A stretch of 9,405 bases of DNA from Candidatus Latescibacterota bacterium (GCA_012271065.1 JAAXHE010000026.1:1-9405); one strand, 5' to 3'. Positions 1 to 6,592 are shown, numbered from the stretch's first letter. The notes: generated from the letters alone by a model not told the origin. Made by a program: numbers and translations.

Positions 1-680
1 TAGGGATACATGAACAGCTCCACCGCCGTCGCGCCTACGGACCCCATCACGGCCATGGCGACGAACGCCCCGTCCGCAGGCAATGCGAAGCGAAGTCCCG
101 AAAGCACCTCGGCGCCTCCCACGGCGTATGGCGTGGCCTGCATTGCGATCACGGATCCGATGACGACCAGGCTGAAGCCCGCGACCAGAATCGTGATCAT
201 CCGCTCCAGATCCGCGTACAGGCCCCGGTACAGCAGAATCGAGATTGCCGCGAAAACCAGAATAGCCCAGAAATTGTACGGGACACCGGGAAGGAGGGTC
301 ACCATCAGTCCCGCCACGGACCCCAGTATGCCGATCACGGCAATCATCACGGAGAAATAACCCAGCACACACAGCCAGGCCGCCCAGGAGGTATTCGACA
401 GGCGCACGCCGGGCACGCGGTCCAGCACCTGAATCGTCGTGCTGTTGTGCAGGACACACTGGCGCCCGAGTTCAAGCTGGATGAAGAATTTGACCAGACA
501 GGCCAGGATCACCCCCCAGAGGAAGACGAAGCCCACCTCAGCCCCCATGCGGGTGGTCACCAGCAACTCGCCGGACCCGACCACCGAACCCGACACGACC
601 ACGCCCGGGCCGATATTCCGCAGCAAGCCTCCGACGCCCCGCGGCGCCTCTCGAACCGGCCGTCTGGCTGCGTTCTCCAT
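1..680 (-). CDS. Nramp-superfamily membrane transporter, divergent, 3' end outside window
   Basis: Translation from the ATG at 680 stays open for 226 codons to the window edge, so the C-terminal part is missing (Nramp proteins usually exceed 400 residues). A Shine-Dalgarno CGGAGT lies at 687-692. The protein starts with a short basic tail and then shows alternating hydrophobic segments, about residues 24-42, 48-70, 100-130, 137-151, 160-180 and 205-224. The TM1 region GPGVVVSGSVVGSGELL followed by MGAEVGFVFLW matches the Nramp TM1-TM2 pattern without gaps. The DPGN metal motif of MntH falls on G35-S36-G37-E38. In TM6, after a conserved GAT (216-218), the canonical MPH falls on V220-E221-L222. 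The fold is therefore Nramp-like, but the known Mn/Fe ligands are absent and the substrate is unknown. It is separated from the upstream genes by a 362-bp gap, so it may be a separate transcription unit. Family assignment is fairly sure; function is open. Confidence 0.8.
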   Translation of the reverse strand, partial: MENAARRPVREAPRGVGGLLRNIGPGVVVSGSVVGSGELLVTTRMGAEVGFVFLWGVILACLVKFFIQLELGRQCVLHNSTTIQVLDRVPGVRLSNTSWAAWLCVLGYFSVMIAVIGILGSVAGLMVTLLPGVPYNFWAILVFAAISILLYRGLYADLERMITILVAGFSLVVIGSVIAMQATPYAVGGAEVLSGLRFALPADGAFVAMAVMGSVGATAVELFMYP

Positions 681-697
681 AAACGTACTCCGTCACG

Positions 698-707
698 GGT
701 CCGGACC
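698..707. promoter_or_regulatory. 10-bp perfect palindrome in the leader of the Nramp-like gene
   Basis: GGTCCGGACC equals its own reverse complement. It sits just upstream of the Shine-Dalgarno (687-692) of the Nramp-like gene. It could be an operator half-site pair or the base of a leader hairpin. A 10-bp palindrome can occur by chance in GC-rich DNA, so the functional call is weak. Confidence 0.3.
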
Positions 708-717
708 TACCCCCAAA

Positions 718-739
718 CCCCCTTTCTGAAGGACGGGGG
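718..739. repeat. GC-rich hairpin, copy A of a related pair
   Basis: The left arm CCCCCTTTC (718-726) pairs with GGACGGGGG (731-739) across a TGAA loop. There is one mismatch (723/734) and one G-T pair. Its arm sequence CCCCCTTTC is shared with the hairpin at 785-810, so the two look like relatives of one intergenic palindromic repeat. No T-run follows on the minus strand, so it does not look like an intrinsic terminator for that strand. Confidence 0.5.
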
Positions 740-752
740 AACGGTGATTGGT

Positions 753-762
753 CGATTAATCG
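753..762. promoter_or_regulatory. 10-bp perfect palindrome CGATTAATCG
   Basis: CGATTAATCG is a perfect dyad 73 bp upstream of the Nramp-like start, in an AT-richer island between the two GC-rich hairpins. Position and symmetry fit a repressor or activator site. It does not match any MntR or Fur box that I can recall, so the binding protein is unknown. Confidence 0.3.
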
Positions 763-784
763 GCGAGGCGACCCTTAGCTTACC

Positions 785-810
785 TCCCCCTTTCCTTTAG
801 GAGAGGGGGA
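785..810. repeat. GC-rich hairpin, copy B of a related pair
   Basis: TCCCCCTTTCC (785-795) and GGAGAGGGGGA (800-810) form an 11-bp stem with one G-T pair around a TTTA loop. The following bases (811-822) are also G-rich and could pair alternatively with 784-790. It shares CCCCCTTTC with the hairpin at 718-739. It lies about 230 bp past the glutamine synthetase stop and has no T-tract on the minus strand, so a dispersed intergenic repeat or RNA-processing element is more likely than an intrinsic terminator. Confidence 0.55.
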
Positions 811-833
811 CGGGGGGAGAGGTCACCGAAAAA

Positions 834-962
834 CGGGTAGAGGCAAGACGTACGAAGGTAGAAGAAATCCTTGCCCACTATTCGATTCCTTCTTGTCTCC
901 GGCAGGAAAAGAAACCTCGCAAGGCAGGCAATCTCTACCGTCTACCGGCTTACGTCTACCCG
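834..962. repeat. Imperfect nested inverted repeat, possible structured RNA or small palindromic element
   Basis: The left side carries CGGGTAGA (834-841), then CGTACGAAGGTAGA (849-862). The right side carries TCTACCG twice in tandem (934-940, 941-947) and TCTACCCG (955-962). Inside, TTGCC (871-875) can pair with GGCAA (927-931) and TTCCT (886-890) with AGGAA (904-908). The complementary blocks are therefore nested in order, as in a long bulged stem. No coding function is apparent. This could be chance, a small RNA, a 3' UTR structure of the upstream operon or a short mobile palindrome. Confidence 0.3.
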
Positions 963-1042
963 CCTTTTGCTGACAATTGAAAGCTGATATCCTTCTTTCC
1001 CCCGGCCATGCGAATCTTAGCAATCTGTCTCGTGGATATTCC

Positions 1043-2377
1043 CTAATAGACCGGCAGATACCGTTCGCGTTCCCACTGGTCGACGTGCAGATGATACTCC
1101 GCCCATTCTTCGCGTTTCACCTGCACGTAATAGTCCGCATATTCCGTCCCGAGCGCCTCCCGGAGCACGTCATCGGACGCCAGGTGATCGGCCGCCTCCG
1201 CCAGGGTACCCGGGAGCAGATCGATGCCCCGCGCTCTCAATTCGCTTTCGGGCACCTCATAGAGATTGCCCTCGTTGCGTTCTCCCGGCTCCATACGGTT
1301 TTCGATGCCGTCGAGCCCGGCTGCCAGCATTGCCGCGGTCGTCAGGTATGGATTTGCGGCGCCGTCGATCGCCCGGTTCTCGATACGGCCCGCGTCCGGG
1401 ATTCGTATCATCTGCGTCCGGTTCGATCCGCCGTAGGTGATGCAGATCGGCGCCCAGGACGCGCCCGAACGAGGAGCACCCCTCGTGAGGCGTTTGTAGC
1501 TGTTCACCAGCGGCGCGGACACTGCGGAAATCGCCTTCGCGTGGTTGAGGATGCCCGCCATGAACCAGTAAGCCTCCTTCGACAGACCGTTTTCATCCCC
1601 GTCGTCGAGGAACAGGTTGGTCCTGTTCTCTGGATCCCACAGGCTCATGTGATAGTGCGCGCCGCTTCCGGTGAGATGAGAAAACGGCTTCGGCATGAAC
1701 GTCGCGTGGTATCCGAGCCGCTCTGCGTTCACCTTCACCATCCATCTGAAGAACGTCTGCCGGTCGGCGGTCGTCAGCGCGTCGGAATAGGTCCAATTGA
1801 TCTCGAACTGGCAATTGGCGTCTTCGTGGTCGTTTGCATAGGGTTCCCATCCCAGTTCCTGCATATACCCGATGAGCGTGGTCATCACGTCCAGGTTGCG
1901 ATGCAGGGTGACGAGATCGTAACAGGGCTTCTCCAGCGTATCCATCGGATCGGCCAGCGCATAGTTCCCCTGATCATCCTTTTTAAGGAGGATGAATTCC
2001 GCTTCCACGCCCAGATTCAGGCGATATCCCTTCGCTTCCGCCTTTGCGAGCTGCCGCTGCAGGATCGTCCGCGGACAATATCCGAACGGCTCCCCCTCGA
2101 CTTGGATGTTGCCGGCAACCCACGCCGTATTCTTGCGCCACGGCAATACGGTCATCGAGTTGAAGTCCGGTATGTTCATCATATCGGAATCGTGCGGGCC
2201 CTGCCCCATATTGCCCGCCGCGAAACCTGCGAACCCCGCGCCCTCCGAGGCCATGTCGTCGAGGTGGGTCACGGGCACCACCTTGGCCTTGGGCATCCCG
2301 CTCATCTCCACAAACGAACACAGAAAGAAGTCGATTCCATTCGCGGCTACGAATTCTTTAACCTGGTCCAGCGTCAT
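1043..2377 (-). CDS. glnT/gmaS: Type III glutamine synthetase (GlnT) / gamma-glutamylmethylamide synthetase (GmaS)-like
   Basis: This 444-residue protein covers a whole GS-fold enzyme of the type III GlnT/GmaS branch, which ligates ATP-activated glutamate to ammonia or methylamine in the cytoplasm. Visible motifs include EGAGFAGFA (45-53), the metal motif GVEAEF with E125 and E127, NDHEDANCQFE with E185 and E192, GSGAHYHMSLW with H241 and H243, VNSYKR ending at R296, and the ANPYL block at 340-344. A Tyr in the NLYEVP context (Y373) matches the adenylylation loop of GS type I. The start at 2377 is preferred over an in-frame TTG at 2395 because GGGGAG (2386-2391) sits 8 bp upstream and the family begins near MTLxxVK. 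The gene follows a small membrane-protein gene by 26 bp. Family motifs do not separate GlnT from GmaS. The tdm-fhs-amt context favours a role in methylamine assimilation, but this is inference. The mgs/mgd genes that usually accompany gmaS are not in the window. Confidence 0.9.
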   Translation of the reverse strand: MTLDQVKEFVAANGIDFFLCSFVEMSGMPKAKVVPVTHLDDMASEGAGFAGFAAGNMGQGPHDSDMMNIPDFNSMTVLPWRKNTAWVAGNIQVEGEPFGYCPRTILQRQLAKAEAKGYRLNLGVEAEFILLKKDDQGNYALADPMDTLEKPCYDLVTLHRNLDVMTTLIGYMQELGWEPYANDHEDANCQFEINWTYSDALTTADRQTFFRWMVKVNAERLGYHATFMPKPFSHLTGSGAHYHMSLWDPENRTNLFLDDGDENGLSKEAYWFMAGILNHAKAISAVSAPLVNSYKRLTRGAPRSGASWAPICITYGGSNRTQMIRIPDAGRIENRAIDGAANPYLTTAAMLAAGLDGIENRMEPGERNEGNLYEVPESELRARGIDLLPGTLAEAADHLASDDVLREALGTEYADYYVQVKREEWAEYHLHVDQWERERYLPVY

Positions 2378-2385
2378 CGTCAGTT

Positions 2386-2391
2386 CTCCCC
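2386..2391 (-). promoter_or_regulatory. Ribosome binding site that decides the glutamine synthetase start
   Basis: On the minus strand the bases read GGGGAG, 8 bp before the ATG at 2377. This overlaps the upstream in-frame TTG-initiated extension (start 2395), which has no equivalent site in front of it. That is why the shorter 444-residue product is preferred. Confidence 0.7.
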
Positions 2392-2403
2392 ACAAAATCC
2401 ATG

Positions 2404-2634
2404 TTAGGAATTCTTGTTCTCAGTATCCGTCGGCGATGCGGGCGATTCTGCCTCGGCCAACTGATCCAGCTCGGCAGCATAAGTTGCATTCTCGTGTTTG
2501 ATCTGCCAGATCGTGTACGCAATCCATAAAACAACGCAAACCACAAAAAGAGGAACCTCGGACCCGACAAAGGGATACATCGGACCCACGTCGGCCGGAT
2601 TCCCCACCCACGTGTCGACCAAACCCGTTCTCAT
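2404..2634 (-). CDS. Small single-pass membrane protein, unknown function
   Basis: This is a 76-residue open frame with a very strong Shine-Dalgarno (AAAGGAGGAGG at 2638-2648, AGGAGG core at 2641-2646, 6 bp from the ATG). I do not recognise the family. Residues 1-26 are short and slightly acidic with a MYPFVGSE stretch. Residues 27-45 (VPLFVVCVVLWIAYTIWQI) form one hydrophobic helix. Residues 46-76 are hydrophilic and mostly acidic, starting with K46-H47-E48, and may extend as a helix before a Ser/Thr/Asn-rich tail. The gene lies between fhs and the glutamine synthetase gene, 26 bp from the latter, so it is probably cotranscribed and may be coupled to it. Strong ribosome binding, a clean membrane segment and position support a real gene. 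Possible roles are an accessory subunit of the Amt transporter or a membrane anchor; neither is shown by sequence. Confidence 0.72.
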   Translation of the reverse strand: MRTGLVDTWVGNPADVGPMYPFVGSEVPLFVVCVVLWIAYTIWQIKHENATYAAELDQLAEAESPASPTDTENKNS

Positions 2635-2637
2635 CTG

Positions 2638-2648
2638 CCTCCTCCTTT
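2638..2648 (-). promoter_or_regulatory. Strong ribosome binding site of the 76-residue membrane protein
   Basis: AAAGGAGGAGG on the minus strand, with the AGGAGG core 6 bp from the ATG at 2634, is the best Shine-Dalgarno match in the window. It supports translation of the small gene. An inverted repeat (2655-2700) starts just upstream of it. Confidence 0.75.
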
Positions 2649-2654
2649 GAAGCT

Positions 2655-2700
2655 GTCCTGAAATGATGAATATATCGAAACCACTCGTCTCATTCAGGAC
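2655..2700 (-). promoter_or_regulatory. Inverted repeat in the leader of the small gene/glutamine synthetase pair
   Basis: GTCCTGAAATGA (2655-2666) is complementary to TCATTCAGGAC (2690-2700), giving an 11-bp stem with a single-base bulge around a 23-bp AT-rich centre. It lies between the fhs stop (2781) and the strong Shine-Dalgarno (2638-2648), ending 6 bp from the latter. It could be a leader hairpin that controls ribosome access, or an operator with widely spaced half-sites. No T-run follows, so an intrinsic terminator for fhs is unlikely. No known riboswitch core was recognised here. Confidence 0.45.
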
Positions 2701-2710
2701 CGCACGAAAA

Positions 2711-2721
2711 GTGTGTCACAC
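2711..2721. promoter_or_regulatory. Short operator-like dyad GTGTGtCACAC
   Basis: A perfect 5-1-5 inverted repeat lies in the 146-bp gap between fhs and the small membrane-protein gene, just upstream of the larger inverted repeat at 2655-2700. The symmetry resembles the binding sites of dimeric regulators, but no regulator gene is in view and chance is possible. Confidence 0.25.
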
Positions 2722-2780
2722 CCCGTGTCCTGTCCCAACGATTCGTCGCCATTCGGCAGGTGGCGAAATCGGCTCCGCTT

Positions 2781-4466
2781 TCAGAATAGACCGACCGTGT
2801 GTCCGGCTTCATCATAATCGATCGCCTCTGCCGACGGCCTGCGCGGAAGCCCCGGCATTGTCATGACGTCTCCGGTATACACGACCACAAAACCTGCCCC
2901 GGCAGACACCCTCACGTCGCGGATGGGCACGTCGAAACCCCTCGGTCTGCCCTTCAATCCCGGATCCGTCGAGAGCGAATACTGGGTCTTGGCCATACAG
3001 ACCGGAAGCTTTCCGTGCCCCGCTTCCTCGAGCTTTGCGAACCGGGCTCTCAACCGTTTGTCCCCCATAATATCGTCGGCGCCGTAGACTTCCCGGGCGA
3101 CGATCCTGGCCTTGTCCCACAACCGCAGATTATCGGGATAGAGAAGCTTGAAATCGCAGGACGCCGTTTCCGCGGCCTCGACAACCCTTCGCGCAAGCGC
3201 CTCCGCGCCGGCCCACCCCTTCGCCCAGTGTTCCGATGGAACGATCGGCAGATCCATATCGGCGCAGCTGTCCTGAATCAGAGCGATCTCACCGGACGTG
3301 TCGGAAAGAAACCGGTTCACGGCCACGACAGCTGTGAGGCCGAAACGCCGGATGTTTTCGATATGCTTCCTCAGATTCACGAGACCTTTTTCCAGCGCGG
3401 CCGGGTTGGCGTCCGACAGCCGCCTGGGTGACATACCGCCATGGTATTTCAGTCCCCGGACCGTCGCCACCAGCACCACCACGTCCGGGCGGATGCCGGC
3501 CTGACGGCACTTGATATTCAGAAATTTCTCCGCGCCCAGATCCGCACCGAATCCGGCTTCGGTTACGGTATATTCGGACAGTCGCATGGCCAGCTTGGTC
3601 GCGATCACCGAATTGCAACCGTGCGCGATATTGGCGAACGGACCCCCGTGAACGATCGCCGGGTTGTTCTCAAGGGTCTGCACCAGATTCGGCTTCAGCG
3701 CGTCTCTCAGCAGCACGGCCATTGCACCGTGCACATTGAGGTCCGCCGCCGTGACCGGTTCATTGGACCGCGTATACGCCACAATGATCCGGCCCAGCCG
3801 CTCCCGAAGCTCGTCGAGCGACTCCGAAAGGCAAAAAATAGCCATCACTTCCGATGCGACCGTGATTTCAAATCCCGATTCACGAGGATAGGAGTTCCCC
3901 GTACCTCCCAGACCGACGACGATTTCCCGAAGCGCGCGGTCGTTCATGTCCATCACGCGCTTCCACAGGACGCGCCGGGGATCGATATCCAGCCTGTTCC
4001 GGTGATGGACGTGGTTGTCGATCGCTGCCGAGAGGAGGTTGTGGGCGACGCCAACTGCGTGGATATCGCCCGTAAAATGCAGGTTGATGTCCTCCATCGG
4101 CGCTACCTGGGACATCCCGCCGCCGGCAGCGCCCCCCTTCATCCCGAAACAGGGGCCCAATGAAGGCTCTCTGAGACAGATTGCCGTGCGCTTTCCCAGC
4201 CGGTTAAGCGCGTCGCCCAGGCCCACGGTCGTGGTTGTCTTGCCCTCGCCGGAAGGCGTGGGATTGATCGCCGAGACCAATACCAGCTTGCCGGCGGCAT
4301 TTCCGGCAAGGCTGTCGTAAAAATCCATCGAGACCTTGGCCTTGTACCTGCCGTAGACCTCCAGTTGGTCTTCCGGCACGCCCAATTCCTGCGCGACCTG
4401 GCCGATATGGTGCAGACGGGCCCGCCTCGCAATCTCGATGTCCGGCAATACGTCGTGCTCGCGCAT
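2781..4466 (-). CDS. fhs: Formate-tetrahydrofolate ligase (10-formyl-THF synthetase)
   Basis: This 561-residue protein matches the normal length and order of bacterial FTHFS, a cytoplasmic enzyme that interconverts formate + THF + ATP and 10-formyl-THF + ADP + Pi. The P-loop [12 protein letters not shown] is at 69-80. The [18 protein letters not shown] block is at 100-117, followed by the INLHFTGD and [10 protein letters not shown] segments. Further C-terminal are [20 protein letters not shown] and KYHGGM. No catalytic block is missing. The start at 4466 has an AAAGGA Shine-Dalgarno (4470-4475), rather close at 3 bp, and gives the usual N-terminus ([13 protein letters not shown]). The gene lies 83 bp from amt and 146 bp from the small membrane-protein gene. 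Next to a THF-linked demethylase it most likely works in C1 oxidation, making formate and ATP, but assimilation of formate is equally allowed by the enzyme. FolD or FchA partners are not in this window. Confidence 0.97.
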   Translation of the reverse strand: MREHDVLPDIEIARRARLHHIGQVAQELGVPEDQLEVYGRYKAKVSMDFYDSLAGNAAGKLVLVSAINPTPSGEGKTTTTVGLGDALNRLGKRTAICLREPSLGPCFGMKGGAAGGGMSQVAPMEDINLHFTGDIHAVGVAHNLLSAAIDNHVHHRNRLDIDPRRVLWKRVMDMNDRALREIVVGLGGTGNSYPRESGFEITVASEVMAIFCLSESLDELRERLGRIIVAYTRSNEPVTAADLNVHGAMAVLLRDALKPNLVQTLENNPAIVHGGPFANIAHGCNSVIATKLAMRLSEYTVTEAGFGADLGAEKFLNIKCRQAGIRPDVVVLVATVRGLKYHGGMSPRRLSDANPAALEKGLVNLRKHIENIRRFGLTAVVAVNRFLSDTSGEIALIQDSCADMDLPIVPSEHWAKGWAGAEALARRVVEAAETASCDFKLLYPDNLRLWDKARIVAREVYGADDIMGDKRLRARFAKLEEAGHGKLPVCMAKTQYSLSTDPGLKGRPRGFDVPIRDVRVSAGAGFVVVYTGDVMTMPGLPRRPSAEAIDYDEAGHTVGLF

Positions 4467-4549
4467 AGATCCTTTCTATCAATGTCCTGTCCCGAAAACA
4501 TCCGATAAAACGACCGCCGATTCAGGCGACCTGCTTCCGGAACAAAACA

Positions 4550-5944
4550 CTAGCTGCCTGCCCGCGCTTCGTCGATTTCGGCCTGAGCGAGTTCGTCTGC
4601 ATCAGCATTTTCGTTCTGAATGGCCACATGATCCAGACCCGCAATTTCAATCTGCGCCGGAATGCGCAGAATGCCGAGTTTCTTGAGGATCGCCCCCAGG
4701 ACGTAACAGGGCAGAAAGCCCAGCACAAAGAACATGATGACGGCGCCGAGCGTCTGTCCCCACGGCGTAATCGGAGCGTACGCGGGATTGGCGCCCGGAT
4801 ATCCCCAGAGTACGAACCCCGCGACAATCACCCCGATAACCCCGGCATAGCCATGTACCGCCACGGCGCCCACCGCATCGTCGATCCTGAACCGTTTCTC
4901 GACCCAGTTGTGCAACTTGTACATGCAGAACGTGCCGAATGCGCCGATGAGCAGCGCCTGCATCGGATGGTACAGATCATTGCCGGCCGATGCCGTGATG
5001 ATGCCGGCCAGTCCACCGGAGAACGTCCAGTAAGGGTCGCCCTTGGAAACGAAATACCCCATGATCAACCCGCCGGCGAGCGACATCAGAAAGTTGAACG
5101 TGATGGCGCTGAGCGTCGTGGGCGTCAGGTAAATCGTGGTGGCCGAAAAGAACGCCCGGTCGCTGGCGGGGTCCACGTCCATGATGGGCACGTTGCAGGC
5201 CGCGTAAAAGCCCCAGAACCCCGTATAGATCAGGAACAGACCGATAACGACCAGCCAGGTGTTTTGAGGCGGGAAGTTTCTGGGAGAACCGTCGGACCTG
5301 AATCTGCCGATTCGCGGCCCCAGGTGGTAGAGGATCGCCAGCGCGGACCCGCCGCTTATCGCGTGGATCACACCGGAGGCGTATGCGTCGTGGTATCCCA
5401 GTACCTGAACCATCCAGCCGTCGGCGGACCAGCCCCATGCCGCGTCGATCACCCAGGTAACCGATCCCACCAGCACCGCGAAAATCCAGAACGCGCCGGA
5501 TCGGATGCGTTCGATGACCGCACCCGAAAGAATCGATCCCGCCGTCCATGAGAACAGCAGAAACGCCGCCCAGAACACGCCGTTCAGCCGCGCCCATAGC
5601 GCCGTATCGTCTCCGGTCAGCCCGCCGCCGTGCGGCTTGCCACCCATATGCGTACCCATCAGCTCATTCCAGGGCGTAGCCCACGCGGCTTCGATCAGCC
5701 CGCCCGTGATCCCGGGTCCGTTCTGCACGGCGAAATAGATCCACCACCCGAAGAAATAGAACGTAATGGTAACCAGAGGAATCAGCATCGCGTTCTTCAT
5801 AAGGGTGTGCATCATATTCTTCCTCCTGGACACGCCGACTTCGTACAGACAGAAGCCGACGTGGATGAGGAACATGAGCACGATACATATCCAGTAATAG
5901 AATTCCGTAAACACGACGGTCAATGCACTGAGTTCGTTGTCCAT
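4550..5944 (-). CDS. amt: Ammonium/methylammonium transporter, Amt family (divergent)
   Basis: This 464-residue protein has about 11 hydrophobic segments of the Amt/Mep/Rh fold and acts in the inner membrane. The two pore histidines are present: H194 in DAYASGVIH, with D186 eight residues before it as for E. coli AmtB D160, and H364 in DDAVGAVAVHG. F131 in FSWTAGSILSGAVIER matches the AmtB F107 gate, and F246 in GFWGFYAAC matches F215. Two residues near the recruitment site differ: AmtB N216 aligns with Y247 and S219 with C250. The LGPRIGRF signature is at 208-215. The C-terminal tail (about 430-464) is acidic and Asn/Ala-rich. The start has CGGAGGG at 5950-5956. The gene sits between a flavin reductase gene (53-bp gap) and fhs (83-bp gap), with no glnK PII gene beside it, unlike many amtB loci. 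In this context it may import ammonium or methylammonium. Confidence 0.94.
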   Translation of the reverse strand: MDNELSALTVVFTEFYYWICIVLMFLIHVGFCLYEVGVSRRKNMMHTLMKNAMLIPLVTITFYFFGWWIYFAVQNGPGITGGLIEAAWATPWNELMGTHMGGKPHGGGLTGDDTALWARLNGVFWAAFLLFSWTAGSILSGAVIERIRSGAFWIFAVLVGSVTWVIDAAWGWSADGWMVQVLGYHDAYASGVIHAISGGSALAILYHLGPRIGRFRSDGSPRNFPPQNTWLVVIGLFLIYTGFWGFYAACNVPIMDVDPASDRAFFSATTIYLTPTTLSAITFNFLMSLAGGLIMGYFVSKGDPYWTFSGGLAGIITASAGNDLYHPMQALLIGAFGTFCMYKLHNWVEKRFRIDDAVGAVAVHGYAGVIGVIVAGFVLWGYPGANPAYAPITPWGQTLGAVIMFFVLGFLPCYVLGAILKKLGILRIPAQIEIAGLDHVAIQNENADADELAQAEIDEARAGS

Positions 5945-5997
5945 TTAATCCCTCCGTATTGAACCTGAAGAATGCGCGACTCCGCGACAGGTGTCCG

Positions 5998-6489
5998 TCA
6001 GATCTGAGAAGCGGTCCCATCCGAAATCTTGCGATACTTTCCCTGGTAAAACAGAAGCGGACGACCTGAACCCGCATCGCCCGCAACAATCTTGCCAACG
6101 AAAATATCATGGTCGCCGGCCCGCAACACGTCGGCCAGCAGACATTCCACGTGGCCCAGTGCGTCCGTGAGGACGGGGGCGCCGGTCCGGAACGTCGTCG
6201 TGGCCACGTTCGAGAAGTCCTTGGGACCCGGTCTGGCAAACTGAGTTGAAACCGCTTCCTGATCCTCGCTGAGGATATTCAATGCGAAATACCGGCTTTC
6301 CGTCAAATGGGCGTGCATCTGCGCCCCCTTGTCAACGGATACCATGACCAGAGGGGGATCAAGCGAAAGCGAGGTCACGGCATTGGCTGTCATTCCCCTG
6401 TATTCGCCGCCTGCAACCGTGGTGACAACGGTGACGCCGGTTGCAAAACAACCCATAATCCGACGTTGCTCCATCGGGTCGAAGGCCAT
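5998..6489 (-). CDS. Flavin reductase domain protein (HpaC-like, two-component monooxygenase type)
   Basis: This 163-residue single-domain protein belongs to the flavin reductase-like FMN-binding family, which uses NAD(P)H to supply reduced flavin to a separate oxygenase. Visible features are RIMGCFATGVTVVTT (10-24), GMTANAVTSLSLDPPLVMVS (32-51, the FMN-binding core), FALNILSEDQ (68-77), the GDHDIFVGKI motif (125-134) and PLLFYQGKY (144-152). Length is normal for a stand-alone reductase. The start at 6489 has GAGAGGG (6497-6503), 7 bp upstream. It lies between tdm (103-bp gap) and amt (53-bp gap). Tdm itself needs no reduced flavin, so the partner is probably elsewhere; the ACAD-fold protein encoded just upstream of tdm is the nearest candidate. 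Its actual partner and its preference for NADH or NADPH cannot be read from the sequence. Confidence 0.87.
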   Translation of the reverse strand: MAFDPMEQRRIMGCFATGVTVVTTVAGGEYRGMTANAVTSLSLDPPLVMVSVDKGAQMHAHLTESRYFALNILSEDQEAVSTQFARPGPKDFSNVATTTFRTGAPVLTDALGHVECLLADVLRAGDHDIFVGKIVAGDAGSGRPLLFYQGKYRKISDGTASQI

Positions 6490-6592
6490 TACGATACCCT
6501 CTCAATGAGAGCGCCGTCCAACGCGAAGCTTCAGGGCACTATCGTGGGTACGACGTCGGCCGGAGAAGCATTGCGGATCCTTGAAGCCGTAA

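Larger units (their letters stand above)
681..1042. other. Intergenic region rich in inverted repeats, no convincing gene
   Basis: This 362-bp stretch separates the glutamine synthetase stop from the Nramp-like start. I see no credible gene. The open frame at 823-1023 on the minus strand has no Shine-Dalgarno and a composition rich in Arg, Pro and Ser. The stretch holds two related GC-rich hairpins (718-739 and 785-810), two 10-bp perfect palindromes (698-707 and 753-762) and an imperfect nested inverted repeat (834-962). It probably contains the end of the upstream transcript and the promoter and leader of the Nramp-like gene. No clear -35/-10 pair can be picked by eye. Confidence 0.7.

Noticed and set aside
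785..810. Intrinsic terminator for the glutamine synthetase transcript
   Set aside because: The stem is strong, but no T-run follows on the minus strand and it lies about 230 bp past the stop codon.
823..1023. 66-residue open frame on the minus strand downstream of the glutamine synthetase gene
   Set aside because: No Shine-Dalgarno, no hydrophobic or conserved pattern, composition rich in Arg/Pro/Ser, and it overlaps the nested inverted repeat; more likely non-coding.
1043..2395. 450-residue version of the glutamine synthetase starting at a TTG
   Set aside because: The TTG has no ribosome site of its own, while GGGGAG lies 8 bp before the ATG at 2377 and the family N-terminus fits that ATG.
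977..2407. 476-residue open frame on the plus strand
   Set aside because: It is the antisense of the glutamine synthetase gene; the His/Arg/Pro-rich product has no family features and no ribosome site. GC-rich coding DNA often leaves such antisense frames open.
2635..2780. Possible glutamine riboswitch (glnA or Downstream-peptide RNA) before the small gene and glutamine synthetase
   Set aside because: Short ORF plus glutamine synthetase suggested it, but I could not find the conserved core of those RNAs; only a simple hairpin and a short dyad are visible.
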